Shown here in pieces: positions 1 through 13,138 of a stretch of DNA of 64,000 nucleotides. The notes under the pieces are model-generated. The model made no database searches and was not told the DNA's origin. It was given only the letters and a program-made list of their open reading frames with translations. Source of the stretch: Ailurus styani (taxonomy: Eukaryota > Chordata > Mammalia > Carnivora > Ailuridae). The position numbers and the translations under genes were made by a program. Location of the stretch: positions 98,299 through 162,298 of the forward strand of contig LNAC01001208.1 of the NCBI GenBank assembly GCA_002007465.1, read 5' to 3'. Positions within the stretch are counted from its first letter, which is position 1. Each line of letters starts with the position of its first letter.

Positions 1-453
1 GGAAGCAAAATACCCAACTTCAGGCTCCTTTAGCCATCCTATACCATGTAAAGGAGTGGGGGAAAAACACAGAGAAGCACTTACAAAGTTCATAGCCAGT
101 GATCTTGTAAGTGAAATGAATAACAATGATATGAGGGATTGGAAGGAGGAATTAAGAATGTTTTATTATTATAAGGTTCTTGCACTATCTGTGAAACAGC
201 ACATCATAATATCATTTGGAAGTAAACTTGGATTAGTTATAAATGTATAAGGCAAACTCCAGGGCAACCACTAAAAAGAAAATAAAAGTAAAAAGGAAGT
301 ATAATGAATATGTTATGAAAGGAGAGAAAATGAAACATGTAAAATGCTCAATTAAAACCACAAAGGTGGAAAGAGTGGAAGACAGAAAAGGAACACAGAA
401 CAAAGCTTTCTATTTTCAAATATATGTTGTGTATAAGAAACACACTTTATTTT

Positions 454-646
454 TTTAATTTTTTAAAAGATTTTATTTATTTGAGAGAGAGATAGAGCAC
501 AAGCGGGGGGCAGGTGGGTATTGAGGGACAGAAGGAGGAGCAGACTCCCCGCTGAGCAGGGAGCTTGATGTGGGGCTCAATCCCAGGACCCTGAGACCAT
601 GACCTGAACTGAAGGCAACAGCTTAACTGAGCCACCCAGGAACCCC
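454..646 (-). mobile_element. Carnivore tRNA-derived SINE (SINEC type)
   Basis: Reverse-oriented SINE. It has a T-rich tail complement (aaagattttatttatttga), a GA-rich centre, the gctgagcagggagct block, and gccaccca near the tRNA-like head. It is flanked by a TSD beginning aagaaacacacttta at 435 and 647. It lies next to the L1 at 665-1932 and shares that element's target site. Confidence 0.93.
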
Positions 647-663
647 AAGAAACACACTTTATT

Positions 664-701
664 TTAATTAATTAATTAATTAATTAATTAATTAATTAAT
701 G
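664..701 (+). repeat. (ATTA)n microsatellite
   Basis: About nine tandem ATTA units, probably an expanded A-rich tail of the minus-strand L1 that follows immediately. Confidence 0.9.
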
Positions 702-1932
702 TTATATTATGTTATGTTAGTCACCATGGAATACATCATTGGTTTTTGATGTAGTGTTCCATGATTTATTGTTTTCATATAACACCCAGTGCTCCATGCA
801 ATCTGTGCCCTCCTTAATACCCATCACCAGGCTAATGCATCCCTTCACTCCCCCCTCCCTTCTAAAACCCTCAGTTTGTTTCTCAGAGTCCATGGTCTCT
901 CATTGTCTGTCTCCCGCTCCGATTTCCCCCCTTCATTTTTCCCTTCCTTCTCCTAATGTCCTCTATGCTATTCCTTATGTTCCACATATAAGTGAAACCA
1001 TATGATAATTGACTTTCTCTGCTCGACTTATTTCACTCAGCATAATCACCTCCAGTTCTGTCCATGTTGATGCAAAAGTTGGGTGTTCATCCTTTCTGAT
1101 GGCTCAATAATATTCCATTGTGTATATAGACCACATCTTCTTTACCCATTTGTCTGTTGAAGGGCATCTCAGCTCTTTCTACAGTTTGGCTAGTGTGGAT
1201 ATTGTTGCTATGAACATTGGGGTGCATGTGGCCCTTATTTTCACGACATCTGTATCTTTGGGGTAAATACCCAGTGGTGCAATTTCTGGATCCTAGGGTA
1301 GCTCTATTTTTAACTTTTTGAGGAACCTACACACTGTTTTCCAAAGTGGCTGTACCAACTTGCCTTCCCACCAACAGTGTAAGAGGGTTCCCCTTTCTCC
1401 ACAACCTCTCCAACATTTGTTGTTTCTTGCCTTGTCAAATTTTACCATTCTAACTGGTGTAAGGTGGTATCTCAATGTGGTTTGATTTGAATTTCCCTGA
1501 TGGCTGATGATGATGAACATTTTTTCATATGTCTGTTAGCCATTTGTATATCTTCTTTTGAGAAGTGTCCATTCCTGTCTTCTGCTCATTTTTTGACATG
1601 ATTATTTGTTTTTTGGTTGTTGAATTTGAGAAGTTGTTTATAGATTTTGGATATCAGCCCTTTATCTGTAATGTCATTTGCAAATATCTTCTCCCATTCT
1701 GTGGGTTTCCTCTTTGTTTTGTTGACTGTTTTCTTTGCTGTGCAGAAGCTTTTTGTCTTGATGAGGTCCCAAAAGTTCATTTTCACTTTTGTTTTCTTTG
1801 CCTTTGGAGACATGTCTTGAAAGAAATTGCTGTGGTCGATGTCAAAGAGGTCCCTGCCTATGTTCTCCTCTAGGACTTTGATGGATTCCTGTCTCACATT
1901 GAGGTCTTTCATCCATTTAGAGTTTATATTTG
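665..1932 (-). mobile_element. 5'-truncated L1, carnivore lineage
   Basis: Minus-strand L1 containing the 3' UTR (complement of cacccagtgctccatgcaat), then the ORF2 C-terminal region. It reads through the complement of the conserved 'loss of the dead tail' segments seen in the plus-strand L1 at 8462-10349 (for example, 1321-1400 matches 9640-9710 in reverse). Reading frames are broken. It ends at agaaatacacttta (1933-1946), the degenerate TSD partner of 435 and 647. Confidence 0.9.
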
Positions 1933-3000
1933 AGAAATACACTTTAAATATAGAGACATATGTAGATCAAAAGCAAAGGGAAGGAAAAAGGTATACCATG
2001 CTAACACTAATCAAAAGAAAGTTGGAGTGGCTATATTAATTTCAGACAGAGTAAACTTCAAAGCAAGGAAATTTTTCAGGGATGAAGAGAGGCATTACAT
2101 AGTAACAAATGAGATATAATGATCCTTAATGCATATACATATAACAACAGTGTGTCAAACTACATGAGGCAAAAACTGATAGAATTGCAAGAACTATGTG
2201 AATCCATTATTACAGTTGGAGACTTCAAAATTCTCTATCAGAAATGGACAGATCTATCAGGCAGAACAGCAGTAAGGGTATTACTGACATCAACAGCACC
2301 ATCAGTTACCTAGATATAATTGACACTTACAGAGCTCTTCATCCAACACCAGCAGAATAAGCATTCTTCCAAGTTCATGTTGGAAATTTCACCAAGATAG
2401 ACCACATTCTAGGCTATAAAATACACCTTAACAAATTTAAAAGACTATAAATCATACAATATATATTCTCAGACCACAAAGGAATTAAACTAGAAATCAG
2501 TAACAGAAGTATAGCTGGAAAATATAAAAATATTTAGAGATTAATCAACATAGTTCCAAATAGTGCATGAGTCAAAGAAGAAATCTCAAGAAGAGTTAAA
2601 AAATACTTTGAACTAAATGAAAATGAAAATACAACTTTGCAGATTTTGTAGGATTCAGTGAAAGTAGTACTTAGAGTGAAATTTGTAGCATTAAATATTT
2701 ATATTAGAAAAGAAGGAAGATCTAAAATGAATAATCTATGTTTCCTTCCTAGGAAACTAGAAAAAGAAAAGCAAATTAAATCCAAAGGCATAAGAAAGGA
2801 AATAATAAAAATAAGACCAAAAATCAATGAATTGAAAACAGGAACTCAATACAGAAAATGAATTAAACCAAATGCTGATTCTTTGAAAAGACAAGAAAAT
2901 CAATAAGCCTTTTCCAGGCTAACTAAGAAAAAACAAGACACAATTTATTACTATCAGAAGTAAAAGAGAAGAGATGATATGGACATTAAAAGAATAATAA

Positions 3001-3195
3001 GGGGCGCTTGGGTGGCTCAGTGGGTTAAAGCCTCGCCTTTGGCTCAGGTCGTGATCTCAGGGTCCTGGAATCGAGCCCCAGATCAGGCTCCCTGCTCAGT
3101 GGGGAGTCTGCTTCCCCCTCTCTCTCTGCCTGCTTCTCTGCCTACTTGTGATCTCTCTATCTGTGTCAAATAAATAAATAAAATCTTAAAAAAAC
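3001..3195 (+). mobile_element. Carnivore SINE
   Basis: Forward SINE with the gggtggctcagtgggttaaa head, a CT-rich tail and (AAAT)n ending in an A run. An exact TSD, aaaagaataataa, lies at 2988-3000 and 3196-3208. It is inserted in the ancient L1. Confidence 0.95.
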
Positions 3196-3656
3196 AAAAG
3201 AATAATAAAACAACACCATGAACAACTCTATGCCAAAATGAAGTGGACCAATTCCTTGAAAGACAAAATCTGCCCAAACTCACACAAAAAGAAATAGACA
3301 ATCTGAATTTAGCTTTTGAATGTTATCTATTTCTAGTCTTTATCTATTGAATCAATCAATTTATCAAATTAAATCAATAATTAATAACCTTCCAAAACAG
3401 AAAGTTCCAGGACCAGATGGATTCACTGGTGAATTCTATCAGACATTTAAGTTATACCAATTCTCCATAATCTCTTCCAGAACAAAGAAGCAGAGAGACT
3501 ATTTCCTAACCCACTCTCTGAGGTCAGCATTATGCTGTACTAAAATCAGACAAAGACATTACAAGAAAAGAGAACTACATACCAATATGAACATACATGC
3601 AAAAAATCCTAAAAATATTAGCAAATCAAATCCAACAATGTATAAAAAGAATTATT

Positions 3657-3792
3657 AAGGAGGGCACATGATATCATGAGCACTGGGTGTTATACACAAC
3701 TAATGAATAATTGAACACGGCACCAAAAACTAATGATGTACTCTATGCTGGCTAGTTGAGTTTAAATTAAAAAAAAAGAGAAAAGATTAAAA
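3657..3792 (+). mobile_element. L1 3'-end fragment
   Basis: Short L1 3' terminus with the phrase gagcactgggtgttatacac, a loosely conserved 'actaatgatgtactc' block and an A-rich tail. TSD aaaaagaattatt at 3644-3656 and 3793-3805. Extreme 5' truncation. Confidence 0.8.
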
Positions 3793-3966
3793 AAAAAGAA
3801 TTATTTACAATGACCAAGTGGGATATATCACAGATATGTAATGCTGATTCGACATTTGGAAATAATTAATGTAATTCATTATATCAATAAGCTAAAAAAA
3901 AGTTACATGATCCTTTCAATTGATACAGAAAAAGCATTTGACAAATCTAATACCCATTCATGATTT

Positions 3967-4181
3967 ATTTTTTATTTTATTTTTAAAAAGATTTTATTTA
4001 TTTATTTATTTGAGAGAAAGCATGAAAGAGAGAGAAGGAGAACACAGTAGGGGGAGGGGCAGAGGGAGAAGCAGACTCCCCGCTGAGCAGGGAGCTGGAT
4101 GTGGGGCTCCATCCCAGGACCCTGGGATCAGGACCCAAGCCGAAGACAGATGCTTAACCAACTGAGCGACCCAGGTGTCCC
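3967..4181 (-). mobile_element. Carnivore SINE
   Basis: Reverse SINE with all standard blocks. Exact TSD cccattcatgattt at 3953-3966 and 4182-4195. Confidence 0.95.
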
Positions 4182-5116
4182 CCCATTCATGATTTTAAAA
4201 AATCTCAGCAAATTAAGAATAGAGAAGAGCTCTATGTTCCTCAAAACTTGTTCCTCAGCAGAACATCTACAAAAATTCTACAGCTAATGTAGTATTTACT
4301 GGTCAGAAACTAGAAGCTTTCCCACTCAAACTGAACAAAGCAAAAATATTCTCTCTTATTACTTCTTTTCAACAACAACTTGGAGGGCCTAACTAGTGCA
4401 ATAAGACAAGAAAATGAAAAAAACATATACAGATTGAGAAGGAAGAAATAAAATTGTCTTTGGTCCCAGATGACATAATTATCTATGTAGAAAATTCAAA
4501 AGACTTGCCAAAAGCATAAGAAGGAAACAAAAAATATCTCTTGAACAAATTAACAGTTATAGCAAGGTTGCAGGATACAAGGTTCATATACACACTCGAT
4601 TACTTTCTTCTATACCAGCAATGAACAAGTGGAATCTGAAATTAAAAACACATTACCATTTACATTAGCAGTACCAAATATTAAGTTTATATAAGTTTAG
4701 TAAAGTATGTACAAGATCTATATTAGGAAAACTATAAAGCGCTGATAAAAGAAATCAAAGAAGGTAATGAAGAAATATTACATATCTATGTGTAAGACTC
4801 AATATTGTCAGATGTCAGTTATTTCCATCTTTAACTTTAGATTCAAGAAAATCCCAATCACAATTCCAGCAAGTGTTTTTGCAAATATCAACAAACTGAT
4901 TCTTCAGTTTATATGGAGACGTAGAAATGCAAAATTGGCAATACAATATTAAAAGAGAAGAACAAAGTTGGAGGACTGACACTACCAAACTTCAAGACTT
5001 ACTGTAAAGCAACAGTTATCAAGACAGTGGTATTGATGAAATTATAGGCAAATATATCAGTGGAACAAACTAGGGAGTCCAGAAATAGACCCACATAAAT
5101 ATAGTCAACCGGCCTC

Positions 5117-5132
5117 TTTTTTTTTTAAAGAT

Positions 5133-5188
<56 letters not shown>

Positions 5189-5343
5189 GAGAGAGAGAGA
5201 TAGCAGTGGGAAGGGTAAAGGGAGGAGAACACAAGCAGGCTCCCCACTGAGTGGGGAGTCTGATGCGGGGTTCAATCGCAGGACCCTAAGATCAAGCCAA
5301 AATCAAGGGTTGGACACATAATCCACTGAGTCACCCAGGCACC
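5117..5343 (-). mobile_element. Carnivore SINE with expanded (TTTA)n tail
   Basis: Reverse SINE whose tail complement has grown into about 13 ATTT units at 5133-5186. Flanking target sequence (agtcaac / aatcaac) is only weakly duplicated, suggesting an older insertion. Confidence 0.88.
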
Positions 5344-5457
5344 GCTAATCAACTGATCTTTGACAAAAGAGCAGAAACAATACAATGGAACAAAGATAGT
5401 CTCTTCAACAAATTGTGCTGTAACAACTGAACATCCACATGCAAAAAGTGAATCTAG

Positions 5458-5645
5458 GGTGCCTTGGTGGCTCAGTGTTTTAAGCCTCTGCCTTTGGCTC
5501 AGGTCATGATCTCAGGGTCCTGGGATCGAGGCCCACATCGGGCTCCCTGCTCGGTGGGGAGCCCGCTTCCTCCTCTCTCTCTGCCTGCTTCTCTGTCTAC
5601 TTTAATCTCTCTCTCTCTGTGTGTCAAATAAGTAAAATCTTTAAA
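5458..5645 (+). mobile_element. Carnivore SINE
   Basis: Forward SINE starting ggtgccttggtggctcag. TSD aaaaagtgaatctag at 5443-5457, matched with one change at 5646-5660. The host is the ORF2 region of the ancient L1. Confidence 0.94.
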
Positions 5646-7016
5646 AAAAAGTAAATCTAGAGACAGACTTAACATTCTTCACAAAAATTAACTCAAAATG
5701 GGCCATAGCCCTAAGTGTAAAATGGAAAACTATAGATATAGGAGAAAAACCTATATGACCTTGGGTATGGTGATGGCTTTTTAGATACAACACAAAAACA
5801 TGATACCCGAAAAGAATCATTAATAACCTGGAATTCATTAAGACTGAAAAATTCTGCTCTTTGAAAGACATTGTCAAGAGAATGAGAAGACAAAGCACAG
5901 AATAGGAGAAAATATTTGTAAAAGATGTATCTGATAAAGGGCTGTTGCCCAAAATACACAAAGAGATCTTAAAATTCCACAAGAAAATAAAAAACCCAAT
6001 TAAAAAATGGGCCAGAGACCTTAGCAGACACCTTACCAAAGTAGATAAACAGACGGAAAATAAGCACACAGAAAGGTGCTTCACATATGGCAGCAGGGGA
6101 ATGCAAATTGAAACAACAATAAAATACTACTATACACCTGTTAGAATCACCAAAATCCTGAACACTGACAAGATCAAAATCTGGTGAGAATGTGGAATAA
6201 CAGAACACTTATTCATTGCTGGTGGGAATGCAAAATGTACAACCACCTAGGAAAATGGTTTGGTGATTTCTTAAAAAACAATATGTACTCTTGCCATATG
6301 ATTCAGCAATCACATTCCTTAGTAAATACACCTAAAGGAGTTGAAAACTCTGTCCATGCAAAAACCCACCCTTGGCTTTTTGTAGCAGCCTTATTCACAA
6401 TTGCCAAAACTTGGAAGCAACCAAGACATCATTCAGTAGGTGAAAGGACAAACCAGGGTTTATCCAATCAATGGAATATTATTCAGTAATAAAAAGAAGT
6501 GAGCTATCAAGCCATGAAAAGACATGGAGGAACTCTAAATTCATATTACTAAGTGAAAGATGCCAATCTGGAAAGGCTGTATACTGTATGATTTCAACCA
6601 TATGACATTTCTAGAAAAGGCAAAACTCTAGACACAGTAAATAGTCAGTGGTTACCAAGGGCTGGGGGCAGGCTGGGAGCAAGAGATGAAGAGTTAGAGC
6701 ACAGAGAATTTTTAGGGCAGAGAAACTATTCTGTACAATAATATGCTGATGGGTACATGTCATTTTACATTTGTCCAAATCCATAGAATGTATAACACCA
6801 AGAGTGAATCTTAATGTAAACTGTAGACTTTGGGTAATTATGATGTGTCAATGTAGGTTCATCAGTGGTAATAAATGTACCACTCTGTTGGGGGATATTG
6901 ATAGTAGAGAGGCTGTGGGGGTGACGGGGAGGAAGTATCTGGGAAATCTCTGTACCTTCTACTCAATTTTGCTGTGAATCTAAAAATGCTCTAAAAATGA
7001 AGTCTGTTTTTTAAAA

Positions 7017-8100
7017 GTCACCCCACATGAACTTATACACTGTGTTAAAAGTGTTTTATTTCAGTCCTTGGAGTATAGAAGGCTGGTTGGACCCTTGTTG
7101 ATATTTTCAAGTTTGAAGTGCAAAATCTAAAAGAGTTTACACCCACAAATATGAGGACAGTAGCATGTACTTTCTTTCAGTCTTCATTTGTTTCAAAGGA
7201 AGCTTGAATAGAAAACTGAAATGAGGAGTCACCTGGTATGAATACTTTAGACTAAGGCATCAGAAGGAAACTTGTTGGATTGTGTAGTTTATCCATTTAT
7301 GTGGACAGAGGCTGGAAACTAACATCATGAAGACATAGCATCTGCTGTAGTTTTGTTTTCCCCAGAGGCTGACTCTGAGACAGAGGGTCAAGTCCAAGTG
7401 CTTTATTTAAACAATGAAGGTAACCCCAAAAGGAGAGTTGAGAGGTAATTCAAGGAAGGGAAAGCAACCAACAGGGATTGTGTCATCAACTCAGCCACCT
7501 GTGTGGGCAACTGGGGCTTGGGTCTGCTGGGCAAACTGTAAGCCAGTATAGAAAATGCTGTAGTAGTTATTGTACTCATGGCAAATAAACTGGGATATTA
7601 AAAGAAAATTATCCTCTAACTCTTGTCTGAGTTGGAGATTGAGACTTTTATCTGCTCCAAGCATTTGTGGAAGTAAAAGAGGCATAATGGTCATGCACCA
7701 GATGATTAGTTTTGTCTGGGGCATGGGGTGGTAGATCTGGGAAGCAAAGATGGTTATGGTGAACAGTCTCAGTGAAAGTTTTGTGGGTAAGAGAGGAAGG
7801 GTCTTCCAGACAGAACAAATGGCATGTCTAGAGGAGTGGAAGTGGGGAACAGTGTGGTGAGTCTGGGGGATGATGTATTATCTGGTCACCCCATCATTCT
7901 GTCATTGGTGCTATGGAATCATGGACTGAGGAGTGGGCAGGGAGCAGAGGGAGGGGCCACCACCAGTCAGAGGGTCTTATGTGTCTGGACTTGGTCTGGG
8001 AAGCATGGAAGGTTTTTGTGTGTGGGGGCAGTGGTTCCAGTCATACAAGGCCCTGAAGTAGGTTGCAGGTGTGAGCGACAAAGGTGAAGGGAACCAAAGT
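7017..8100. other. No gene recognised; possible ancient L2 remnant at 7795-8095
   Basis: Mostly unassigned DNA without long open frames. The stretch from about 7795 (cttccagacagaacaaatgg) vaguely resembles antisense L2 3'-region sequence seen elsewhere in the window. The assignment is weak. Confidence 0.35.
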
Positions 8101-8461
8101 GGGAGCTGGGTACACACATATGATCTATTAGCTCAGGCTACCACAGCAAAAAGTCACAGACTGGGGGGCTTACCCAACAAAAACCTATTTCCTCACAGTT
8201 CTGGAGAATGGAAGTCCAAGCCCTAGGTGCCAGCAAGTTGTTTTCTGGTGAGATCTCTTCTTGGCTTGCAGACATCTGCCTCCCTGTGGTATTCTCAGCT
8301 GGCCTTACCTCCTTGCCTGTGTGCCCCTGGGGTCTCTTCCTCTTCTTTTAAGGACATTATTCTTACTGTATTAGGGGTTCACCCTAATGGCCTCATTTAA
8401 CAGCAATCACCTGTTTAACAACCCTGTCTCCTAGTTATAGTCACATTAAGAGTTAAGGCTT

Positions 8462-10349
8462 GAAGAAAGAGAAATTAAGGAGTCAATCCCATTTACAATT
8501 GCACCCAAAACCATCAGATACCTAGGAATAAACCTAACCAAAGGGGCAAAGAATCTGTATTCAGAAAACTATAAAGTACACATGAAAGAAATTGAGGAAG
8601 ACACAAAGAAATGGAAAAACATTCCATGCTCATGGATTGGAAGAACAAATATTGTGAAAATGTCTATGCTACCTAGAGCCATCTACACATTTAATGCAAT
8701 CCCCATCAAAATACCAGCACTTTATTTCAAAGAAATGGAACAAAAAATCCTAAAATTTATATGGAACCAGAAAAGACCCCAAATAGCCAAAGGAATGTTG
8801 AAAAAAAAAAAAAAAGCAAAGTTGGCGGCATCACGATTCCAGATTTCAAGCTCTATTACAAAGCTGTCATCATTAAGACAGTATGATCCTGGCACAAAAA
8901 CAGACACATAGCCACTGGAACAGAATAGAGAACCCAGAAATGGACCCTCAACTCTATGGTCAACTAATCTTCGACAAAGCAGGAAGGAATGTCCAGTGGG
9001 AAAAAGACAGTCTCTTCAACAAATGGTGTTGGGAAAACTGGTCAGCCACATGCAGAAAAATGAAACTGGATCATTTCCTGACACCACACACAAAAATAGA
9101 CTCAAAATGGATAAAAGACCTCAATGTGAGAAAGGAATCCATCAAAATCCTCGAGGAGAACACAGGCAGCAACCTCTTCGACCTCAACCGCAGCAACTTC
9201 TTCCTAGGAACCTCACCAAAGGCAAGGGAAGCAAGGGCAAAAATGAACTATTGGGACTTCATCAAGATTAAAAGCTTTTGCACAGCAAAGGAAACAGTCA
9301 ACAAAACCAAAAGACAACTGACAGAATGGGAGAAGATATTTGCAAATGACATATCAGATAAAGGGCTAGTATCCAAAATCTATAAAGAGCTTCTCAAACT
9401 CAACACCCATAAAACAAATAACCCAGTCAAGAAATGGGCAGTAGACATGAACAGACATTTCTCCAAAGAAGACATCCAAATGGCCAACAGACACATGAGA
9501 AAGTGCTCAACATCACTCGGCATCAGAGAAATACAAATTAAAACCACAGCGAGATACCACCTTACACCAGTCAGAATGGCTAAAATCAACAAGTCAGGAA
9601 ATGACAGATGTTGGCGAGGTTGCGGAGAAAGGGGAACCCTCCTACACTGTTGGTGGGAATGCAAACTGGTGCAGCCACTCTGGAAAACAGTATGGAGATT
9701 CCTCAAAAAGTTGAAAATGGAGCTACCCTACGACCCAGCAATCACGCTAGTGGGTATTTACCCTAAAGACACAAAGGTAGTGATCCTCAGGGGCACATGC
9801 ACCCGAATGTTTATAGCAGCAATGTCCACAATAGCCAAACTATGGAAAGAACCTAGATGTCCATCAACAGATGAATGGATAAAGAAGATGTGGTATATAT
9901 ATACAATGGAATATTATGCAGCTATCAAAAGAAACGAAATCTTGCCATTCGCAACGACATGGATGGAACTGGAGGGTATTATGCTGAGCGAAATAAGTCA
10001 ATCAGAGAAAGACAATTATCATATGATCTCTCTGATATGAGGAACTNGAGGGCCAGGGTGGGGGTCAAGGGGGGTAGGGAGGGAAAAATAATGAAACAAG
10101 ATGGGATTGGGAAGGAGACATACCATAAGAGACTCTTAATCTCACAAAACAAACTGAGGGTTACTGGGGGGTGGGAGGGTTAGTGATGGGATAGGGTGGA
10201 TGGGTTATGGGCATTGGGGAGGGTTTGTGCTATGGTGAATGCTGTGAAAGGTGTAAGCCTGATGATTCACAGACCTTAGCCCTGGGTCAAATAATAATAA
10301 AAAAAAATCTAGGCAAAGAACACCTAAAAAAAAAAAAGAAAAGAAAAGT
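8462..10349 (+). mobile_element. Young 5'-truncated L1
   Basis: Carries the 3' half of ORF2, a 3' UTR (10041 onward, with one N at 10047) and an A-rich tail with a few G interruptions. The TSD gttaaggctt is at 8452-8461 and 10350-10359. It is among the least decayed L1 copies in the window and is useful as a reference for the fragments elsewhere. Confidence 0.93.
8582..10040 (+). pseudogene. L1 ORF2 C-terminal fragment
   Basis: The C-terminal part of the L1 endonuclease/reverse-transcriptase protein, from the region after the catalytic RT core to the natural stop. The last 385 codons (8883-10040) are open and include the cysteine-rich stretch '[16 protein letters not shown]' near 9648-9695 and the terminal '[13 protein letters not shown]' block. 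Upstream the frame is lost. An A run of about 14 at 8802-8815 shifts the frame, and a second small indel near 8910 restores it, with an in-frame TGA between. There is no endonuclease or RT core, so it cannot act alone. Confidence 0.88.
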
Positions 10350-10412
10350 GTTAAGGCTTTAACCTATGGATTTCTGGGTGGCATAATTCAGTCCATAACA
10401 AATGGTGAGAAG

Positions 10413-11428
10413 GATTTGAGGCCATATGGGTAGAGTCCAAACAGTGTCCACCAGTAAACACCTCACTGTACCTTCTTTAGTGATCACTTTGCATTGTTGG
10501 TGTGTAGTGAGCACCCTGTCATTGGAATCTCCCAGTCTTTCACAAGAGCTGTCTCACCTCATGCCTGCATAGTTGGCCATTACTATGTTCTCAGTCTTCA
10601 GTCATCTGCAGGGCTGGGTCAATTCATTGGAGTGGAATGCCTCTGAAATGGCTGAGGTCATTGTCTCATTTTGTAGGTGCAGGGAATGGAGGCCTTGGGC
10701 ATGTCAAATGCCTCCCTGGAAGTCTACCGTCTTCATGGTAGAGTGGGCTCATCATCCAGGCCTCCAGACTAAGCAGGGGATGAAGCCATAGCTTTCATTG
10801 GATGCTGCTTCTTTTTCTGTGTAGAATGTGTGGCTCCCCCCCCCCATAAGATTTGGGAATTTGCTCTGGCCACCAGGGATACAACCTTTTTCTCAGGGTT
10901 AATTGTATTTACACCAGTATGCAACACCAACTGGCACTCTAGATAGTCTCTGCAAGTAAGCTGCTCTATAAGCAAACAGGACCTTATGGAATTTTTCTGA
11001 CAGGTTGAATATTTATAAGCAGGTTTATCTTAATTCAGATTGCTGAGTCACCAAGCTGAAAATATATTTTCTTCCCTTACACAATGTCTTTGAGATGGAA
11101 AGTAATTGGAGGTCAGATTTCTGGGGCTTCAGATTGGAAGAGACTTTGTGATTGGGTGAGTTGGCTGCACAGGGTGGGAGGGGGTCAGCATTTCACTCAC
11201 AGGCAACAAGAAGGACATCTCTTGAGAAATCCCTTTCCCTTTACCAGCTGGTTTACACTCAGCCTGGGATTCAGTACTAGCCCTCCTCTTTAATAAGAAG
11301 CAACTTTTTTGATAAGAAACATGCTCATACTGGGCTATGGTTTATGGGGGATTCTGTCTGCTGGGGGTGGAGGGATGTCATCTCAGCAGAGATATCTTTC
11401 CTTCAATCCTGATTGCCACAGCAAATAC
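10413..11428. other. No gene or repeat recognised
   Basis: Ordinary-looking sequence with only short open frames and no splice-bounded exon or repeat that I recognise. Confidence 0.5.
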
Positions 11429-11440
11429 TCAGTGGGAATC

Positions 11441-11613
11441 CTTTTTCTTTTCTTTTCTTTTCTTTTCTTTTCTTTTCTTTTCTTTTCTTTTCTTTNNNNN
11501 NNNNNNNNNNNNNNNNNNNNNNNNNNNNNNNNNNNNNNNNNNNNNNNNNNNNNNNNNNNNNNNNNNNNNTTTCTTACCCTTTCTTTCTTTCTTTCTCTTT
11601 CTTTCTTTCTTTC

Positions 11614-11661
<48 letters not shown>

Positions 11662-11683
11662 TTTCTTTCTTTCTTTCTTTCTT
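11441..11683 (+). repeat. Pyrimidine microsatellite (CTTTT)n and (CTTT)n around a gap
   Basis: (CTTTT)n from 11441 to 11495, then 74 N, then mostly (CTTT)n from 11570. It sits where the tail complement of the adjacent reverse SINE should be, so it is most likely an expanded, mutated A-rich SINE tail. Confidence 0.9.
11496..11569. other. Assembly gap (74 N)
   Basis: A run of N inside the microsatellite; true length is unknown. Confidence 0.99.
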
Positions 11684-11748
11684 AAGATTTATTCATTTGA
11701 GAGAGAAAGAGAATTCAGGAGGGAGGGGGCAGATGGAGAGAGAATCTT

Positions 11749-11795
<47 letters not shown>

Positions 11796-11878
11796 TTATT
11801 TGCCCCAGTGGTACAGGTCTGTGAATCACCAGGCTTACACCTTTCACAGCATTCACCATAGCACAAACCCTCCCCAAT
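11749..11878 (-). mobile_element. Very short L1 3'-end insertion with (TTTA)n tail
   Basis: A T-rich tail complement of ATTT units (11750-11799), then only about 80 bp of the young L1 3' end (ttgccccagtggtacaggtc to accctccccaat). Exact TSD gagagagaatctttt flanks it at 11734-11748 and 11879-11893. Confidence 0.88.
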
Positions 11879-11893
11879 GAGAGAGAATCTTTT

Positions 11894-12992
<1,099 letters not shown>

Positions 12993-13138
12993 GAGAGTCT
13001 TAAGCAGATTCTGTGCTGAACTAAGAGCTAGATACTGGGCTCTATCCCATGACACTGAGATCACGACCTGAGCCAAAAGCAAGAGTTGGATGCTTAACCA
13101 ACTGCACCACCCAGGTGCCCCCTCAGTGGGAATTCTTT

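Larger units (their letters stand above)
1..7016 (+). mobile_element. Ancient L1 (L1MA-like), fragmented by later insertions
   Basis: One old L1 runs in the plus direction across the first 7 kb once seven later insertions are removed. Bases 1-430 resemble the region upstream of ORF2 in old L1s. Reverse-transcriptase-type sequence follows; at 4469-4474 the two aspartate codons of the catalytic motif are still present (reads as V-P-D-D). The ORF2 C-terminal phrase for a 'CWWEC'-type segment lies near 6210. The 3' UTR ends near 7016. Stops and indels are frequent, so it is dead. The start of ORF2 seems to be missing: 5'-flank sequence near 405 passes directly into sequence about 60 codons inside the endonuclease region. 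The subfamily is recalled, not searched. Confidence 0.8.
8101..10412. mobile_element. Old dispersed LTR-like repeat, split by a young L1
   Basis: Bases 8120-8461 and 10350-10412 read as one element once the L1 at 8462-10349 is removed. Features recalled from a common mammalian repeat are gctcaggctaccacagcaaa, cacagttctggagaatggaa, cttcctcttcttttaaggac and a final ataattcagtccataacaaa. I believe it is an old LTR or LTR-like repeat but cannot name the family safely. Confidence 0.5.

Noticed and set aside
3001..3075. tRNA gene at a SINE head
   Set aside because: The tRNA-like 5' part is the promoter-bearing head of a SINE with TSD and A-rich tail, repeated across the window; not a functional tRNA.
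5133..5186. CRISPR-like or other ordered array among the tandem repeats
   Set aside because: All tandem arrays here are simple microsatellites from SINE or L1 tails; no spacer-repeat structure, and the DNA is mammalian.
11309..11861. Open frames of about 170 codons around 11309-11861
   Set aside because: They translate a pyrimidine microsatellite and a run of N; Phe/Leu/Ser-rich low complexity, not protein coding.
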